In this document: positions 17,683-26,164 of the stretch, one piece after another
Position numbering within the stretch: position 1 is the first letter of the stretch
How the letters are laid out: each line of letters begins with the position of its first letter
NCBI RefSeq assembly: GCF_014250675.1
Contig: NZ_JACHTG010000004.1
Location: 1,427,501 to 1,491,500, forward strand
DNA: 64,000 bases
DNA from: Cetobacterium sp. 8H
Lineage (GTDB): Bacteria; Fusobacteriota; Fusobacteriia; Fusobacteriales; Fusobacteriaceae
Direction of reading: 5' to 3'
Translations under genes and position numbers: made by a program
Notes under the pieces: generated by a model
The model's input: the letters and a program-made list of their open reading frames with translations, nothing else
Told to the model about the DNA's origin: nothing
Database searches by the model: none

Positions 17683-18647
17683 CCAACTCCTCCTAAAGTT
17701 CTTTCAACCTTAAGAAAGATATTCTGATCTTTTTTTAGAGATATATTTTTTATTTTATTTCTACAGATATCAACTTCAATTAAAAAACCTTTTTTATCAA
17801 CTTTTAACCTATAATAAGAACCCATATATTCCCAAGAAACAAGCGTTCCTGCAAAAAAGTCATTACAGTTTTCACCAGCTAAAGAAATATCTTCAGGTCT
17901 AGCTGAAATTTTATTTCCATTAATTTCAAATTTATTAAGTTTACCAATAAAATCCCCTATAAAATTATTAGAAGGTCTTTCATAGATATCTTGAGGGGTT
18001 CCGACTTGAACAACTTTAGCATTATCCATAACAACTATTCTATCAGACATAGAAAGAGCTTCTTCTTGGTCATGGGTAACCATAATTGTTGTAATTCCAA
18101 GTTTTTTCTGTAAATCTTTAATATCATTTCTTAGTTTTTCCCTAACTTTAGCATCTAAAGCTGAAAGAGGCTCATCTAGTAGAAGAATATCAGGAGAGTA
18201 TGCAATGGCTCTAGCTAATGCAACTCTTTGTTGTTGTCCACCAGAAAGTTCGTTGGGATATTTACTTTCATTTCCTCTTAAACCAACTAATTCAAGAGAT
18301 TCATCAACTTTTTTCTGAATAATATGATTTGGTATTTTTTTATTTTTCATTCCATAGGCAATATTTTCTCCAACTGTTAGATTTGGAAAAAGAGCATAAG
18401 ATTGGAAAACAATAGACATATTTCTTTTAGAAGGATGTATTTTTGTAATATTTTCATTTTTTAAGAATATTTCACCTTTATCAACAGTTTCAAGTCCAGC
18501 AATAATTCTAAGAAGAGTGGTTTTTCCACAACCAGATGGTCCTAAGAAACAGATAAACTCTCCTTTCTCTATTTCAAAATTTATATCATTTAATGCTGTG
18601 AATTTTCCAAAACGTTTTTCAATATTTTGAATTTTTAAATAGCTCAT
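17673..18647 (-). CDS. phnT: 2-aminoethylphosphonate ABC transporter ATP-binding protein
   Basis: ATPase of the importer, 324 residues. Walker A FLGPSGCGKTTLLR at about residue 35, Q-loop VFQSYALFPNLTV, signature ELSGGQQQRVALARAIA, Walker B ILLLDEPLSALD, switch His in VTHDQEEAL. The C-terminal 90 residues form a short TOBE-like domain (ISARPEDISLAGENC). This is the PotA/FbpC group; the phosphonate role comes from the operon with phnX and phnW. Eighteen-base separation or less to both neighbours. Confidence 0.9.
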   Translation of the reverse strand: MSYLKIQNIEKRFGKFTALNDINFEIEKGEFICFLGPSGCGKTTLLRIIAGLETVDKGEIFLKNENITKIHPSKRNMSIVFQSYALFPNLTVGENIAYGMKNKKIPNHIIQKKVDESLELVGLRGNESKYPNELSGGQQQRVALARAIAYSPDILLLDEPLSALDAKVREKLRNDIKDLQKKLGITTIMVTHDQEEALSMSDRIVVMDNAKVVQVGTPQDIYERPSNNFIGDFIGKLNKFEINGNKISARPEDISLAGENCNDFFAGTLVSWEYMGSYYRLKVDKKGFLIEVDICRNKIKNISLKKDQNIFLKVERTLGGVGWS

Positions 18648-18659
18648 TAGTACTCCTTT

Positions 18660-19691
18660 TTATTTTTTTTCTGTTTTAGCTCCAAAATTAGTTTCCCAAG
18701 TTTTTAGAATACGATCTTTATTAGTAGCAGCCCAAGAAAAATCATTAGCAATCAGCTGAGTGATAGGATTTTTTGGAAATCCTTTAGGCGGAGCAACATT
18801 TACATCTCTAGAAACAATAGCGTAAGACTTAGCATACATCTTCATAGCATCTTCAGATATAGCCCAATCTAAAAATATTTTAGCTTCGTCTTTAATATCT
18901 TTTTTATTTATTAAAGCATTAGCTTCAGAATCCCAACCAGAACCTTCAACAGGAAAATAAACATTGATTGGAGCACCATCATTTTTAATTTTAATTCCAG
19001 GATATCCATAAGATATACCTATTGGATATTCACCTGAAGCTGCAGTTTTAGCAGGTTTAGAACCAGAGTGTGTATAAACTCCCATATTGCTATCTAAACT
19101 TTTCATATATTCCCAAGCTTTTTCTTCACCCAAAAGTTGAACTAAAGCAGAAATTGTTAAAAATCCAGTACCAGATGAGGCAGGACTAGGCATAGATATC
19201 AGACCTTTGTACTCAGGTTTGATAAGATCAGAAAAACTTTTAGGTTCTTCTAAACCAAGTTTTTTCATTTCGATTGTATTTACTGATATAGCTGTCATCC
19301 ATGCATTATTTCCAACCCATTTAGGGTCTTTTCCAGTGTTATCTTTAAATTTAGGATTTATTTTTTCAATATCTTTAGGAGAATATTCTTTTAAAAGATT
19401 AGCTTCATCTAAAGCTAAAAGACCAGTAGCAGCTGTTCCCCAAATAACATCAGCTTGAGGATTGCTTTTTTCTGCCAAGATTCTAGAGACAATTACTCCA
19501 GTAGATTCTCTAACGATATTAAGTTTAATATTAGGATATTGCTCTTTAAAAGATTCTAAGTATTCAGGAATCTGTTCATTTTCTAAGGCAGTGTAAACGG
19601 TAACCTCTTTTGTTTGACTTGTTTCATTAGTTCCACATCCCATTAAAAAAGTTGTAAAAATTAGTGAACTTATTATTTTTTTATTAAACAT
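18660..19691 (-). CDS. phnS: 2-aminoethylphosphonate ABC transporter binding lipoprotein
   Basis: First gene of the phosphonate operon: extracytoplasmic receptor of 343 residues. Lipoprotein signal FTTFLMGCGTNET with lipidated Cys at about 19. The fold is that of the iron/thiamine/phosphonate receptor group (EVTVYTALENEQIPEYLESF, SRILAEKSNPQADVIWG, SSGTGFL, INKKDIKDEAKIFLDW). Upstream on the minus strand a TATAAT is present (plus positions 19724-19729) without a clear -35. No regulator gene is adjacent. Confidence 0.9.
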   Translation of the reverse strand: MFNKKIISSLIFTTFLMGCGTNETSQTKEVTVYTALENEQIPEYLESFKEQYPNIKLNIVRESTGVIVSRILAEKSNPQADVIWGTAATGLLALDEANLLKEYSPKDIEKINPKFKDNTGKDPKWVGNNAWMTAISVNTIEMKKLGLEEPKSFSDLIKPEYKGLISMPSPASSGTGFLTISALVQLLGEEKAWEYMKSLDSNMGVYTHSGSKPAKTAASGEYPIGISYGYPGIKIKNDGAPINVYFPVEGSGWDSEANALINKKDIKDEAKIFLDWAISEDAMKMYAKSYAIVSRDVNVAPPKGFPKNPITQLIANDFSWAATNKDRILKTWETNFGAKTEKK

Positions 19692-19830
19692 TATATAATC
19701 ACCTCAATTTTATTTTCAACTGCATTATACTATCTGTATGTAAAGAGAAAATAAAAAAACAGTAAATAAAATGTCAAAGAAAAGTAAAATTTTTGTAAAA
19801 TGGGTTGAATTGTTAAAAATAAGTAAAGTA

Positions 19831-19876
19831 AGAAGAAGGTTAGCTATTTTAAATTCAAATAGCTTAACCTTCTTCT
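19831..19876 (-). terminator. hairpin after the START-like/coiled protein gene
   Basis: Arms 19831-19849 and 19857-19876 pair over 19 bases with one bulged base (AGAAGAAGGTTAGC side). The following minus-strand sequence is T-rich but broken, so it is a modest terminator. Confidence 0.6.
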
Positions 19877-19889
19877 ATTTTAAAAAGTA

Positions 19890-21422
19890 TTAGTTTTGTT
19901 TTTCATAAAAAGATTTATATCCATCTTTTAGTATTTTTTCAATCTCAGCTCTTATAGAGCTGATTTTTTCATCAGAAGTGCTTGGTGCAATAATCTTTAA
20001 TGCCTTAGAATATCTATCAAGAATATCTTCTATTTTTTTATCTGCAATTTCCTCATTTTGAGATAAATTCTCAGGTGTAAGTGAAGCTAATATTTTTGTC
20101 ATAACCTTATAACTTTCCTGTGTATTAGATGAAATTAAAGACTTAGTACTTTCAATTTTTTCAGCAGTTAAATTACTAGAAATAGTTTTTAGAGATTCCA
20201 TAAATTTATTTAAGGATGCTTCTGACATATTTAAAGTTGCGATGTATGCTTGACTATCTCTTTTATTAACAAGAGTTTCATAATTTTCTACTATAGTTTT
20301 TAATTTAGAAAGGATTTGCTTTTCTTTTTCTGTAAGAACATTATTATTAGGAGTGAATTTCTCTAAAAGAGTTTTTGATGAATCAAGATCTGTTTTTAAT
20401 ATATTTACAAATCCAAGTTCTAGATTTTTTAAATGTTGAGGTGGAACTTTGCTTCTAATTTCTTCAATTATATCGTTAATGTCTTTCATTGTAGTAGATA
20501 AAAATTGGGTTAAAGATATTTGAATTTCTTCAATTTTATTAGAATCAACATCTTTTAATAATTTAGGAACTAAGAAGTTAATATTTTCAAGCTGTAGTTT
20601 AGTAACTTCATTTATATTCATTAAAGCTTCAGAACGAGATACATTTGTAATTCCTTTTAAAATAAAAATATGATCTTTAATAAATTGAAGGATTTTACCA
20701 TTTATTAAATCTATATCTGCAGCGGGAATGATAGTTAAAAGCGATGTAAATAATTGTCCTAATTTACTAGAAGAATCAGAAATGAGAGTTCTTAGTTTTT
20801 GCTGAAGATGCTCGTATTCTTCTGGACCTAAATCATTTTTTAAAGGTTCAATTAAATTTCTTGCTTGTTTTAGATTTTCTTGATAATAAGAAAACAATGT
20901 AGCTTCTATTGTTTTATTCTCAGTTTCAAGAGTTTCATAACTTTTTTCACATTCATCAATAAAATTAGATAAACTTTTTCTAAAAAAATATCTTATCTCA
21001 AAGGAAGTAATAGGATGGAAAGCATGTTTGGCTTCTAAGAGTTTTATTTCAAGGTGAATTTTAGTTTGAGAATCTCCTAAAGGTGTTAGAATAACATTAG
21101 TCTCAACTTTGAACTTATCGCTTTCTGTTAAGATAAAATCTAAACCAGTGTCTTGAGTTGGTTTTTTTATTAAAAGTTTATGAGTATCTTTACCAAAAGC
21201 AACATCTAATAAAAAAGCACTTTCATTGATACTAGTATTTACTTTTGTATTAAGGATATCTTTAACTTTAAGTTCATCAAATTTACTTTTTGAACTTTTT
21301 AATCCAACAACCCATTTTTTTAGATTTGCCGGATTTAAAGCAAAAACCTCAACAAAAGCAAGAGGAATATCTAGAGTTCTTTCTTCTACAAATAAAGGTT
21401 TATTAAGTTTAACTTCCATCAT
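19890..21422 (-). CDS. START-like (SRPBCC) domain protein with long helical tail
   Basis: Unrecognised protein of 510 residues. Start at 21422 (MMEVKLNK) is eight bases after AAGGAG; a GTG at 21431 overlaps that site. Residues 1-160 look like an SRPBCC/START-type domain: FVEERTLDIPLAFVEVF, WVVGLKSSKS, and a C-terminal helix FFRKSLSNFIDEC, similar in layout to the 155-residue protein at 31548-32015. Residues 165-510 are nearly all predicted helix, rich in Lys, Glu, Leu and Ser with little Gly or Pro, suggesting a coiled or helical-bundle tail. No signal peptide. Function unknown. Single-gene unit. Confidence 0.75.
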   Translation of the reverse strand: MMEVKLNKPLFVEERTLDIPLAFVEVFALNPANLKKWVVGLKSSKSKFDELKVKDILNTKVNTSINESAFLLDVAFGKDTHKLLIKKPTQDTGLDFILTESDKFKVETNVILTPLGDSQTKIHLEIKLLEAKHAFHPITSFEIRYFFRKSLSNFIDECEKSYETLETENKTIEATLFSYYQENLKQARNLIEPLKNDLGPEEYEHLQQKLRTLISDSSSKLGQLFTSLLTIIPAADIDLINGKILQFIKDHIFILKGITNVSRSEALMNINEVTKLQLENINFLVPKLLKDVDSNKIEEIQISLTQFLSTTMKDINDIIEEIRSKVPPQHLKNLELGFVNILKTDLDSSKTLLEKFTPNNNVLTEKEKQILSKLKTIVENYETLVNKRDSQAYIATLNMSEASLNKFMESLKTISSNLTAEKIESTKSLISSNTQESYKVMTKILASLTPENLSQNEEIADKKIEDILDRYSKALKIIAPSTSDEKISSIRAEIEKILKDGYKSFYEKQN

Positions 21423-21584
21423 AATTATCACTCCTTATTTATTTCTTCTTTAATTACTTTACGAGTTATTAAAAGTCTTTCTTTTTTTTATTATAAAAAA
21501 ATGATAATACTTTAAAAATATGTTAATATATTGCTAGAATAATAGTAAAAATAAAAAGATATATTTATTTTTAAGGGGGCTAAT

Positions 21585-22355
21585 ATGGAGAAGCTAGATT
21601 ATTTATTAAATAGAAAATCAGTCAGAGCATTTGAGGAGGATGAAATCTCAGTAGAGGTAAAGAATAAACTGTATGAAGCAACTTTAAGAGCTCCAACAGC
21701 AGGCAATATGATGATGTATTCAATAATTGAAATAGAAGATCAAGAATTAAAAAATAAGTTATCAATAAGTTGTGACAATCAAAATTTTATAGCTAAAGCT
21801 CCATTGGTACTAGTTTTTTTAGCTGATTTTCAGAGATGGATGGATTATTTAAAGGCTTCAGGAGTTCAGGAATACAATAAAGAAAACAATTTAAAAGATT
21901 ATTATCCTAATGAAGGAGATTTGATGTTAGCTATAAATGATGCACTGATAGCAGCACAAAATTCAGTTATTGCAGGAGAAATTTTAGGATTAGGAAGTTG
22001 CTATATAGGTGATATTATGGAGAATTTCGAAATACATAGAGAACTCTTAAAACTTCCTAAATATACTTTTCCAATAACGATGCTTTGTTTTGGTTATCCA
22101 ACACAGCAGCAAAAAAATAGAGTTATGACATCTAGATACCCTAAAGATTTTATAATCTATAAAAATAATTACAGACATTTAAAAGAAGAGGAGTTTGAAT
22201 ATTTAAACTCAAAAGCAGCAATTTTAAAAAATAATAAGTTTTTACCTGGATGTAATAATGAAGCCCTACATATGTATAAAAGGAAAATAACATCAGAATT
22301 TATGCAAGAAATGGGAAGAAGTATAAGAGTTGCAATAGATTCATGGTTGAGATAA
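21585..22355 (+). CDS. nitroreductase family NAD(P)H-flavin oxidoreductase (NfrA-like)
   Basis: FMN-dependent reductase of 256 residues. ATG follows AAGGGGGC. N-terminal LLNRKSVRAFEEDEIS and LRAPTAGNMMMYSII are the FMN-binding opening (R-S-x-R-x-F and the S/A-P-T-A-x-N segment). AQNSVIAGEILGLGSCYIGDI is the second flavin-binding region. The C-terminal 60 residues (KDFIIYKNNYRHL onward) extend past the core as in NfrA-type enzymes. The ferredoxin-nitroreductase gene begins 40 bases later. Substrate cannot be told. Confidence 0.88.
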   Translation: MEKLDYLLNRKSVRAFEEDEISVEVKNKLYEATLRAPTAGNMMMYSIIEIEDQELKNKLSISCDNQNFIAKAPLVLVFLADFQRWMDYLKASGVQEYNKENNLKDYYPNEGDLMLAINDALIAAQNSVIAGEILGLGSCYIGDIMENFEIHRELLKLPKYTFPITMLCFGYPTQQQKNRVMTSRYPKDFIIYKNNYRHLKEEEFEYLNSKAAILKNNKFLPGCNNEALHMYKRKITSEFMQEMGRSIRVAIDSWLR

Positions 22356-22395
22356 AAAACGAATATAAAAAATAAAAATGAAAGAAGGTAGAGTT

Positions 22396-23211
22396 ATGAT
22401 GTATGTTGATCCTAATAAATGTATAGGATGTGGGTTATGTGTAAAAGATTGTTTTGTAAAAGATATTGAAATGATAGATGGAAAAGCGCGAATAAAAAAT
22501 ATAACTTGTTTTAAGTGTGGGCATTGTATTGCTGTATGTCCCAAAAATGCGGTATCTACTGATGAATATGATATGAAAGATGTTATAGAATACAATAAGG
22601 AAAGTTTTGAAATAGAACCTGATACACTTTTAAATTTTATAAAATTTAGAAGAACAATTAGACATTTTATGGATAAAAAAATTGAAAGAGAAAAAATATT
22701 AAAGATAATAGAAGCCGGAAGATTTACAGAAACAGGAAGTAATAGTCAAAATGTATCTTATATTGTTGTAGAGAAGGATATTCAGAAGCTGAGAGAATTA
22801 ACTTTAAAAAGTTTGAATAATCTAGGAAAAACTATATTGGAAACTTCATCAAATACATTGTATAAAAGGTATGCAAAACGATGGATTAATATGTATGAAG
22901 AATATAAAAATAATCCTAATGGACAAGATGAATTATTCTTTAAAGCTCCCACAATTATTTTGGTGGTTTCAGAATCACCAATAAATGGAGGGTTAGCATC
23001 ATCAAACATGGAACTGATGATAAACGCATTGAAACTTGGAACTGTATTTAGTGGTTTCTTTGTTAGAGCAGCACAAGACAATGAAGAGATTAGAGAGTTT
23101 TTAGAGATAAAAGGTGAAAAACAAATAGTTACTTGCATGGTTATTGGGTATCCAAATATAAAATTTAAAAGAACAGTTCCTAGGAAAAAAGCTGAAATAA
23201 TATTTAAATAA
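22396..23211 (+). CDS. ferredoxin-nitroreductase fusion protein
   Basis: Two-domain redox enzyme of 271 residues. ATG at 22396 follows AAGG with normal spacing; the ATG at 22378 has none. Residues 1-55 hold two [4Fe-4S] motifs, CIGCGLCVKDC and CFKCGHCIAVCP. Residues 80-271 are a nitroreductase domain: FRRTIRHFMDKKIERE, AGRFTETGSNSQN (FMN binding), and FSGFFVRAAQDN. In known relatives the iron-sulfur part feeds electrons from ferredoxin-type donors to the flavin. Probably cotranscribed with the nitroreductase upstream. Confidence 0.9.
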   Translation: MMYVDPNKCIGCGLCVKDCFVKDIEMIDGKARIKNITCFKCGHCIAVCPKNAVSTDEYDMKDVIEYNKESFEIEPDTLLNFIKFRRTIRHFMDKKIEREKILKIIEAGRFTETGSNSQNVSYIVVEKDIQKLRELTLKSLNNLGKTILETSSNTLYKRYAKRWINMYEEYKNNPNGQDELFFKAPTIILVVSESPINGGLASSNMELMINALKLGTVFSGFFVRAAQDNEEIREFLEIKGEKQIVTCMVIGYPNIKFKRTVPRKKAEIIFK

Positions 23212-23320
23212 AAAATATTAGCTAAAATAAAGGAAGTCTTGAAAAAAATAGTATAACCATAGCACAAACGTTTGAGTAGATTCATTCTATAAAACGAAGC
23301 TCCAATTAATTTGGAAGCTA

Positions 23321-23348
23321 AAAAAACCTCCTATGTGGAGGTTTTTTT
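23321..23348. terminator. bidirectional terminator
   Basis: Eleven-base perfect arms AAAAAACCTCC (23321-23331) and complement (23337-23347), loop TATGT; serves the nitroreductase pair (plus) and the thioredoxin-like gene (minus). Confidence 0.9.
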
Positions 23349-23356
23349 GTTTTATA

Positions 23357-23611
23357 TTATTTGCACCCACAACAAGATTTTGATGCCATTTTTTCTTCTA
23401 CAAATTTCTCTATTCTATCAAGTCCAACGTATGTAGTTACACCATTACAGTCTTCAGCAACTAAAGTAGGTACAGATCTGATGCCATATTTTACACCTAA
23501 TTCTTCAGAATCATCTAAATTAATGATCTCAACTTCTTTTTTATCTTTTAATAATTCCTTAGCAGGTGTGCAATATTTGCAAGTAGGTAATGTAAATAAC
23601 ATAATTTTCAT
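23357..23611 (-). CDS. thioredoxin/glutaredoxin-like protein with Cys-rich tail
   Basis: Small redox protein of 84 residues. Start at 23611 (MKIMLFTLP) lies eight bases after GGAGG; a longer reading lacks a ribosome site. Thioredoxin fold: active site TCKYC near residues 11-14, cis-Pro segment RSVPTLV near 46. The tail ends MASKSCCGCK, with three Cys in four residues, an odd addition that could bind metal or take part in thiol transfer. It diverges from the deleted trxB at 23811, so the pair was probably once a thioredoxin plus its reductase. Confidence 0.82.
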   Translation of the reverse strand: MKIMLFTLPTCKYCTPAKELLKDKKEVEIINLDDSEELGVKYGIRSVPTLVAEDCNGVTTYVGLDRIEKFVEEKMASKSCCGCK

Positions 23612-23731
23612 AATTTGTTCCTCCATTAATTTAATTTTATTGTTCTTTTTCAAGATAAGTTTATATTATCATTAATTTTTTTTTTAAACAATTAGGCACT
23701 TTTTAGTAACCGGTAATTATTTTTTTAGGTG

Positions 23732-23747
23732 GTTACATTTTAGTAAC
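23732..23747. promoter_or_regulatory. GTTAC/GTAAC inverted repeat between trx-like gene and trxB remnant
   Basis: GTTAC (23732-23736), six bases, GTAAC (23743-23747). A further AGTAAC copy sits at 23705-23710. The GTTAC-GTAAC pattern is of the kind bound by HxlR-type thiol-sensing regulators; no such gene is in the window. Confidence 0.4.
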
Positions 23748-23810
23748 TAATTTACATTTTAAAAATAAAGTTGTATCCTAAGAAAATAAGAGAAAGTTTT
23801 AGGAGGGTAC

Positions 23811-24246
23811 ATGAAAAATAAAAAGTTTGATTTAATTATTGTAGGAGCAGGACCTGCTGGTTTAGCAGCTTACTAGTGATGATAAGAGTATTGATATAGA
23901 TTCTAAAATAAAAGTAGTTTTGAATGCAAAATTGGAAGAAATAAAAGGAAAGGAGTATGTGGAGAGCGTAGAAATAAATGAAAATGATGAAAGAAAAAAT
24001 TATAATTTAGATTACACTTTTTTATATCTAGGAACAAAAAATATGACAGAACTATACAGAGATGTCGCCACATTAAATACTCAAGGATATTTATTGACAG
24101 ATGATAGAATGAAAACTAATGTTGATGGTGTTTTTGCAGCAGGAGATATAAGAGGAAAAGGTACTAGGCAAGTAACGACTGCTGTTTCTGATGGGACAAT
24201 AGCAGCTATTGAAGCGATTAAATATATTACTCAAAATAGAATATAA
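23811..24246 (+). pseudogene. trxB: thioredoxin reductase (trxB), broken by internal deletion
   Basis: A good ribosome site (AGGAGGG) and ATG at 23811 start MKNKKFDLIIVGAGPAGLAAY, the FAD-binding opening of thioredoxin reductase, then TAG at 23874-23876. From about 23878, one frame over, the C-terminal third continues: DSKIKVVLNAKLEEIKGK, YTFLYLGTKN, then TNVDGVFAAGDIRGKGTRQV, the terminal FAD motif. About 160-170 residues, including the CxxC active site and NADPH-binding fold, are missing when compared with the usual 310-residue enzyme. The junction is sharp, so a deletion explains it better than point decay. The C-terminal fragment alone (TTG at 23920) is unlikely to be functional. Confidence 0.85.
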
Positions 24247-24272
24247 ATAATAAGAGTTAAAGGAGATTAGCT

Positions 24273-25817
24273 ATGAAATTTGATTATTTTGAAAATGGTA
24301 GAGGAAGTGCAAAAGTACAATTTAGTTCAAAAGCAATTGATGAAATGATATACGAGTTTATGGAAAGGGAAGGAATTCCAGGGATGTCTTTGGCAATAGT
24401 TCAAGCTCCGTATATTCCAAGAGTAGTTGGGTATGGAGTGACAGATATTGAGTCTAAAAAACTTGTTTCTAATAGAACTGTTTGGCCAATAGGACATATA
24501 TCTCAAGGGTTTACAGCGGTAGCTATTATGCAACTTTTCGAAAAAAATATGTTAAATTTGAATGATTTAATTTCAAAGTATTTAAAAAATATTCCAAATG
24601 AATGGAAAGATATAACTATATTCCAGTTATTACAACATAGTTCAGGAATTCAAGATTATATGAAAAGTGAATTGTATAATTTAGATAAAACATATAATGT
24701 AAAACAGTTAATAGAATTGATTGCGGATAAGAAGTTAAGTTTTATTTCAGGAACTAAAGTTGAAATGAGTGCTACAAATTTCTTACTATTAACAGAGGTT
24801 GTAGAAATAATTTCAGGATTAAGCTATCATGAGTTTGTAAAAAAATATCAAATTGACTATTTGCAGTTAAAAGAAACATTTTTTACAGAAGATTTAAAAA
24901 ATTTAAAACAAGAAGACTTATCTTTAAGTAATGGATTACATGAATTGTTTAAAAAAGATAGAGATTATATAAATCCTGCAGAGATTACAAAAGGATATAA
25001 AGAGGTAGATGGGGATTATATTTTAAGACCAAACCCTACTCAAAATAATGCAGCAGGAAGAGGATTTTCAGATGTTTGGGCATCTGCTGAAAATATAAGC
25101 TTCTGGGATATTGGTTTAGCAGGCTCAATTCTAATTTATAAACCAGAAAATAGAGATCTTATATATAAATCTACAAAACTTTCAAATGGAGATGTTGTTC
25201 CAGGAATGTCAGGATGGAGTTTTTATAATCATAAGGGATTGATGGATATAAAAGGAAGTATTCCAGGATATTCTACATTTTTAAGTAGATTTACAGACAA
25301 AAGTGAATTGGTTTGTGTGACTCTTATTGCAAATAAAGAAGGAATTGATTTAACAGAATTGGCAAGAAAAATAGCTGGAGGATTTGATAGAAATTTAGCA
25401 AAAATTAAAAATCCAGAAAAATTTTATACATATGAAAGTTCTTTTAATTTTAAAGAAACACTTGAAAGAGTTGAAAAGGAAATCGAGAAGTTAAATATTC
25501 CAATATTTACAAAATTTGACCATGCTTTAAATGCAAAAAATGTTGGATTAGATTTGAGAGAGTCAACAGTAGTTGTATTTGGGTCTCCTAAAGTAGGAAC
25601 ACTTTTAATGCAAGAAGATCAGACATTAGCTTTAGAATTACCTTTAAAAATTTTAGTTTTTGAAGATACCGAAGGAAGTGTTTTTATTGAATTTAAACGT
25701 TTAGAAGGTCTAGTAGAAGATTATAAAATAGATAATAAGAAAACTATCCAAAATATGAATAAACTACTGGAGAAAATAACTAGAAAATCTGCAAATATTT
25801 ATACTTCTATTGAATAA
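24273..25817 (+). CDS. beta-lactamase-fold pseudoenzyme fused to DUF302
   Basis: 514 residues. Residues 15-370 follow the serine beta-lactamase/class C esterase fold (AIMQLFEKNMLNLNDLI, LLQHSSGIQDYM, GSIPGYSTFLSRF). The catalytic residues are absent: the family S-x-x-K is H75-I-S-Q78 in WPIGHISQGFTA, the Y-x-N motif is M165-S-A167 (TKVEMSATNF), and the third motif is IKG at 326-328. Residues 385-510 match DUF302: VVVFGSPKVGTLLMQ, LALELPLKILVFED. No signal peptide, so cytoplasmic. ATG after AAAGGAG, 27 bases after the trxB remnant. Probably a binding or regulatory protein, not a hydrolase; function unknown. Confidence 0.85.
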   Translation: MKFDYFENGRGSAKVQFSSKAIDEMIYEFMEREGIPGMSLAIVQAPYIPRVVGYGVTDIESKKLVSNRTVWPIGHISQGFTAVAIMQLFEKNMLNLNDLISKYLKNIPNEWKDITIFQLLQHSSGIQDYMKSELYNLDKTYNVKQLIELIADKKLSFISGTKVEMSATNFLLLTEVVEIISGLSYHEFVKKYQIDYLQLKETFFTEDLKNLKQEDLSLSNGLHELFKKDRDYINPAEITKGYKEVDGDYILRPNPTQNNAAGRGFSDVWASAENISFWDIGLAGSILIYKPENRDLIYKSTKLSNGDVVPGMSGWSFYNHKGLMDIKGSIPGYSTFLSRFTDKSELVCVTLIANKEGIDLTELARKIAGGFDRNLAKIKNPEKFYTYESSFNFKETLERVEKEIEKLNIPIFTKFDHALNAKNVGLDLRESTVVVFGSPKVGTLLMQEDQTLALELPLKILVFEDTEGSVFIEFKRLEGLVEDYKIDNKKTIQNMNKLLEKITRKSANIYTSIE

Positions 25818-25888
25818 AAATGTAGGATTTAATTCTTATATTTGGTAGAAAGTAATATAAGTTTATTGACGTGAAGGAGGAAATAAAA

Positions 25889-26119
25889 ATGGAAATGAAT
25901 AAAACAGAGGCTTTAAATCTTTATAAACAATATTTTAATGATAATGAATTTACAGAATTTTTAGAATCTACTTATATTTTTGAAGATTCAGATGATTTTA
26001 AAGATTATTATCCTGAAGGAACACCTAATCTGTTTTCAAAAGAAAAAAATGAGTTTTTATTTACTGCTTACAAGCTAAACGAAAACATTCTGTCAATAAC
26101 TATAGAAAATAAAAAATAG
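25889..26119 (+). CDS. small acidic protein of unknown function
   Basis: 76 residues, start at 25889 (MEMNKTEALN) with AAGGAGG eight bases upstream; the GTG at 25871 precedes that site. Highly acidic, with many Asp, Glu and Phe (YIFEDSDDFKDYYPEG). No signal peptide or membrane segment, no family recognised. It lies 71 bases after the beta-lactamase-fold gene and 45 before a lipoprotein gene, all on the same strand. Confidence 0.7.
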   Translation: MEMNKTEALNLYKQYFNDNEFTEFLESTYIFEDSDDFKDYYPEGTPNLFSKEKNEFLFTAYKLNENILSITIENKK

Positions 26120-26164
26120 AGAGATGTTATCTATCTTTTAGGGTATAGCAGTAGGAGGGGTATT

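Noticed and set aside
22341-23285. Long minus-strand open frames over the nitroreductase genes
   Set aside because: They lie wholly opposite genes with clear families, lack ribosome sites, and show hydrophobic composition typical of complement frames.
23874-23876. Stop codon in the trxB remnant as a recoded (selenocysteine) codon
   Set aside because: The codon is TAG, not TGA, and the frame changes after it with the central part of the enzyme missing.
23920-24246. A free 108-residue flavoprotein gene
   Set aside because: It begins with TTG without a ribosome site and is the C-terminal third of thioredoxin reductase, so it is part of a broken gene.
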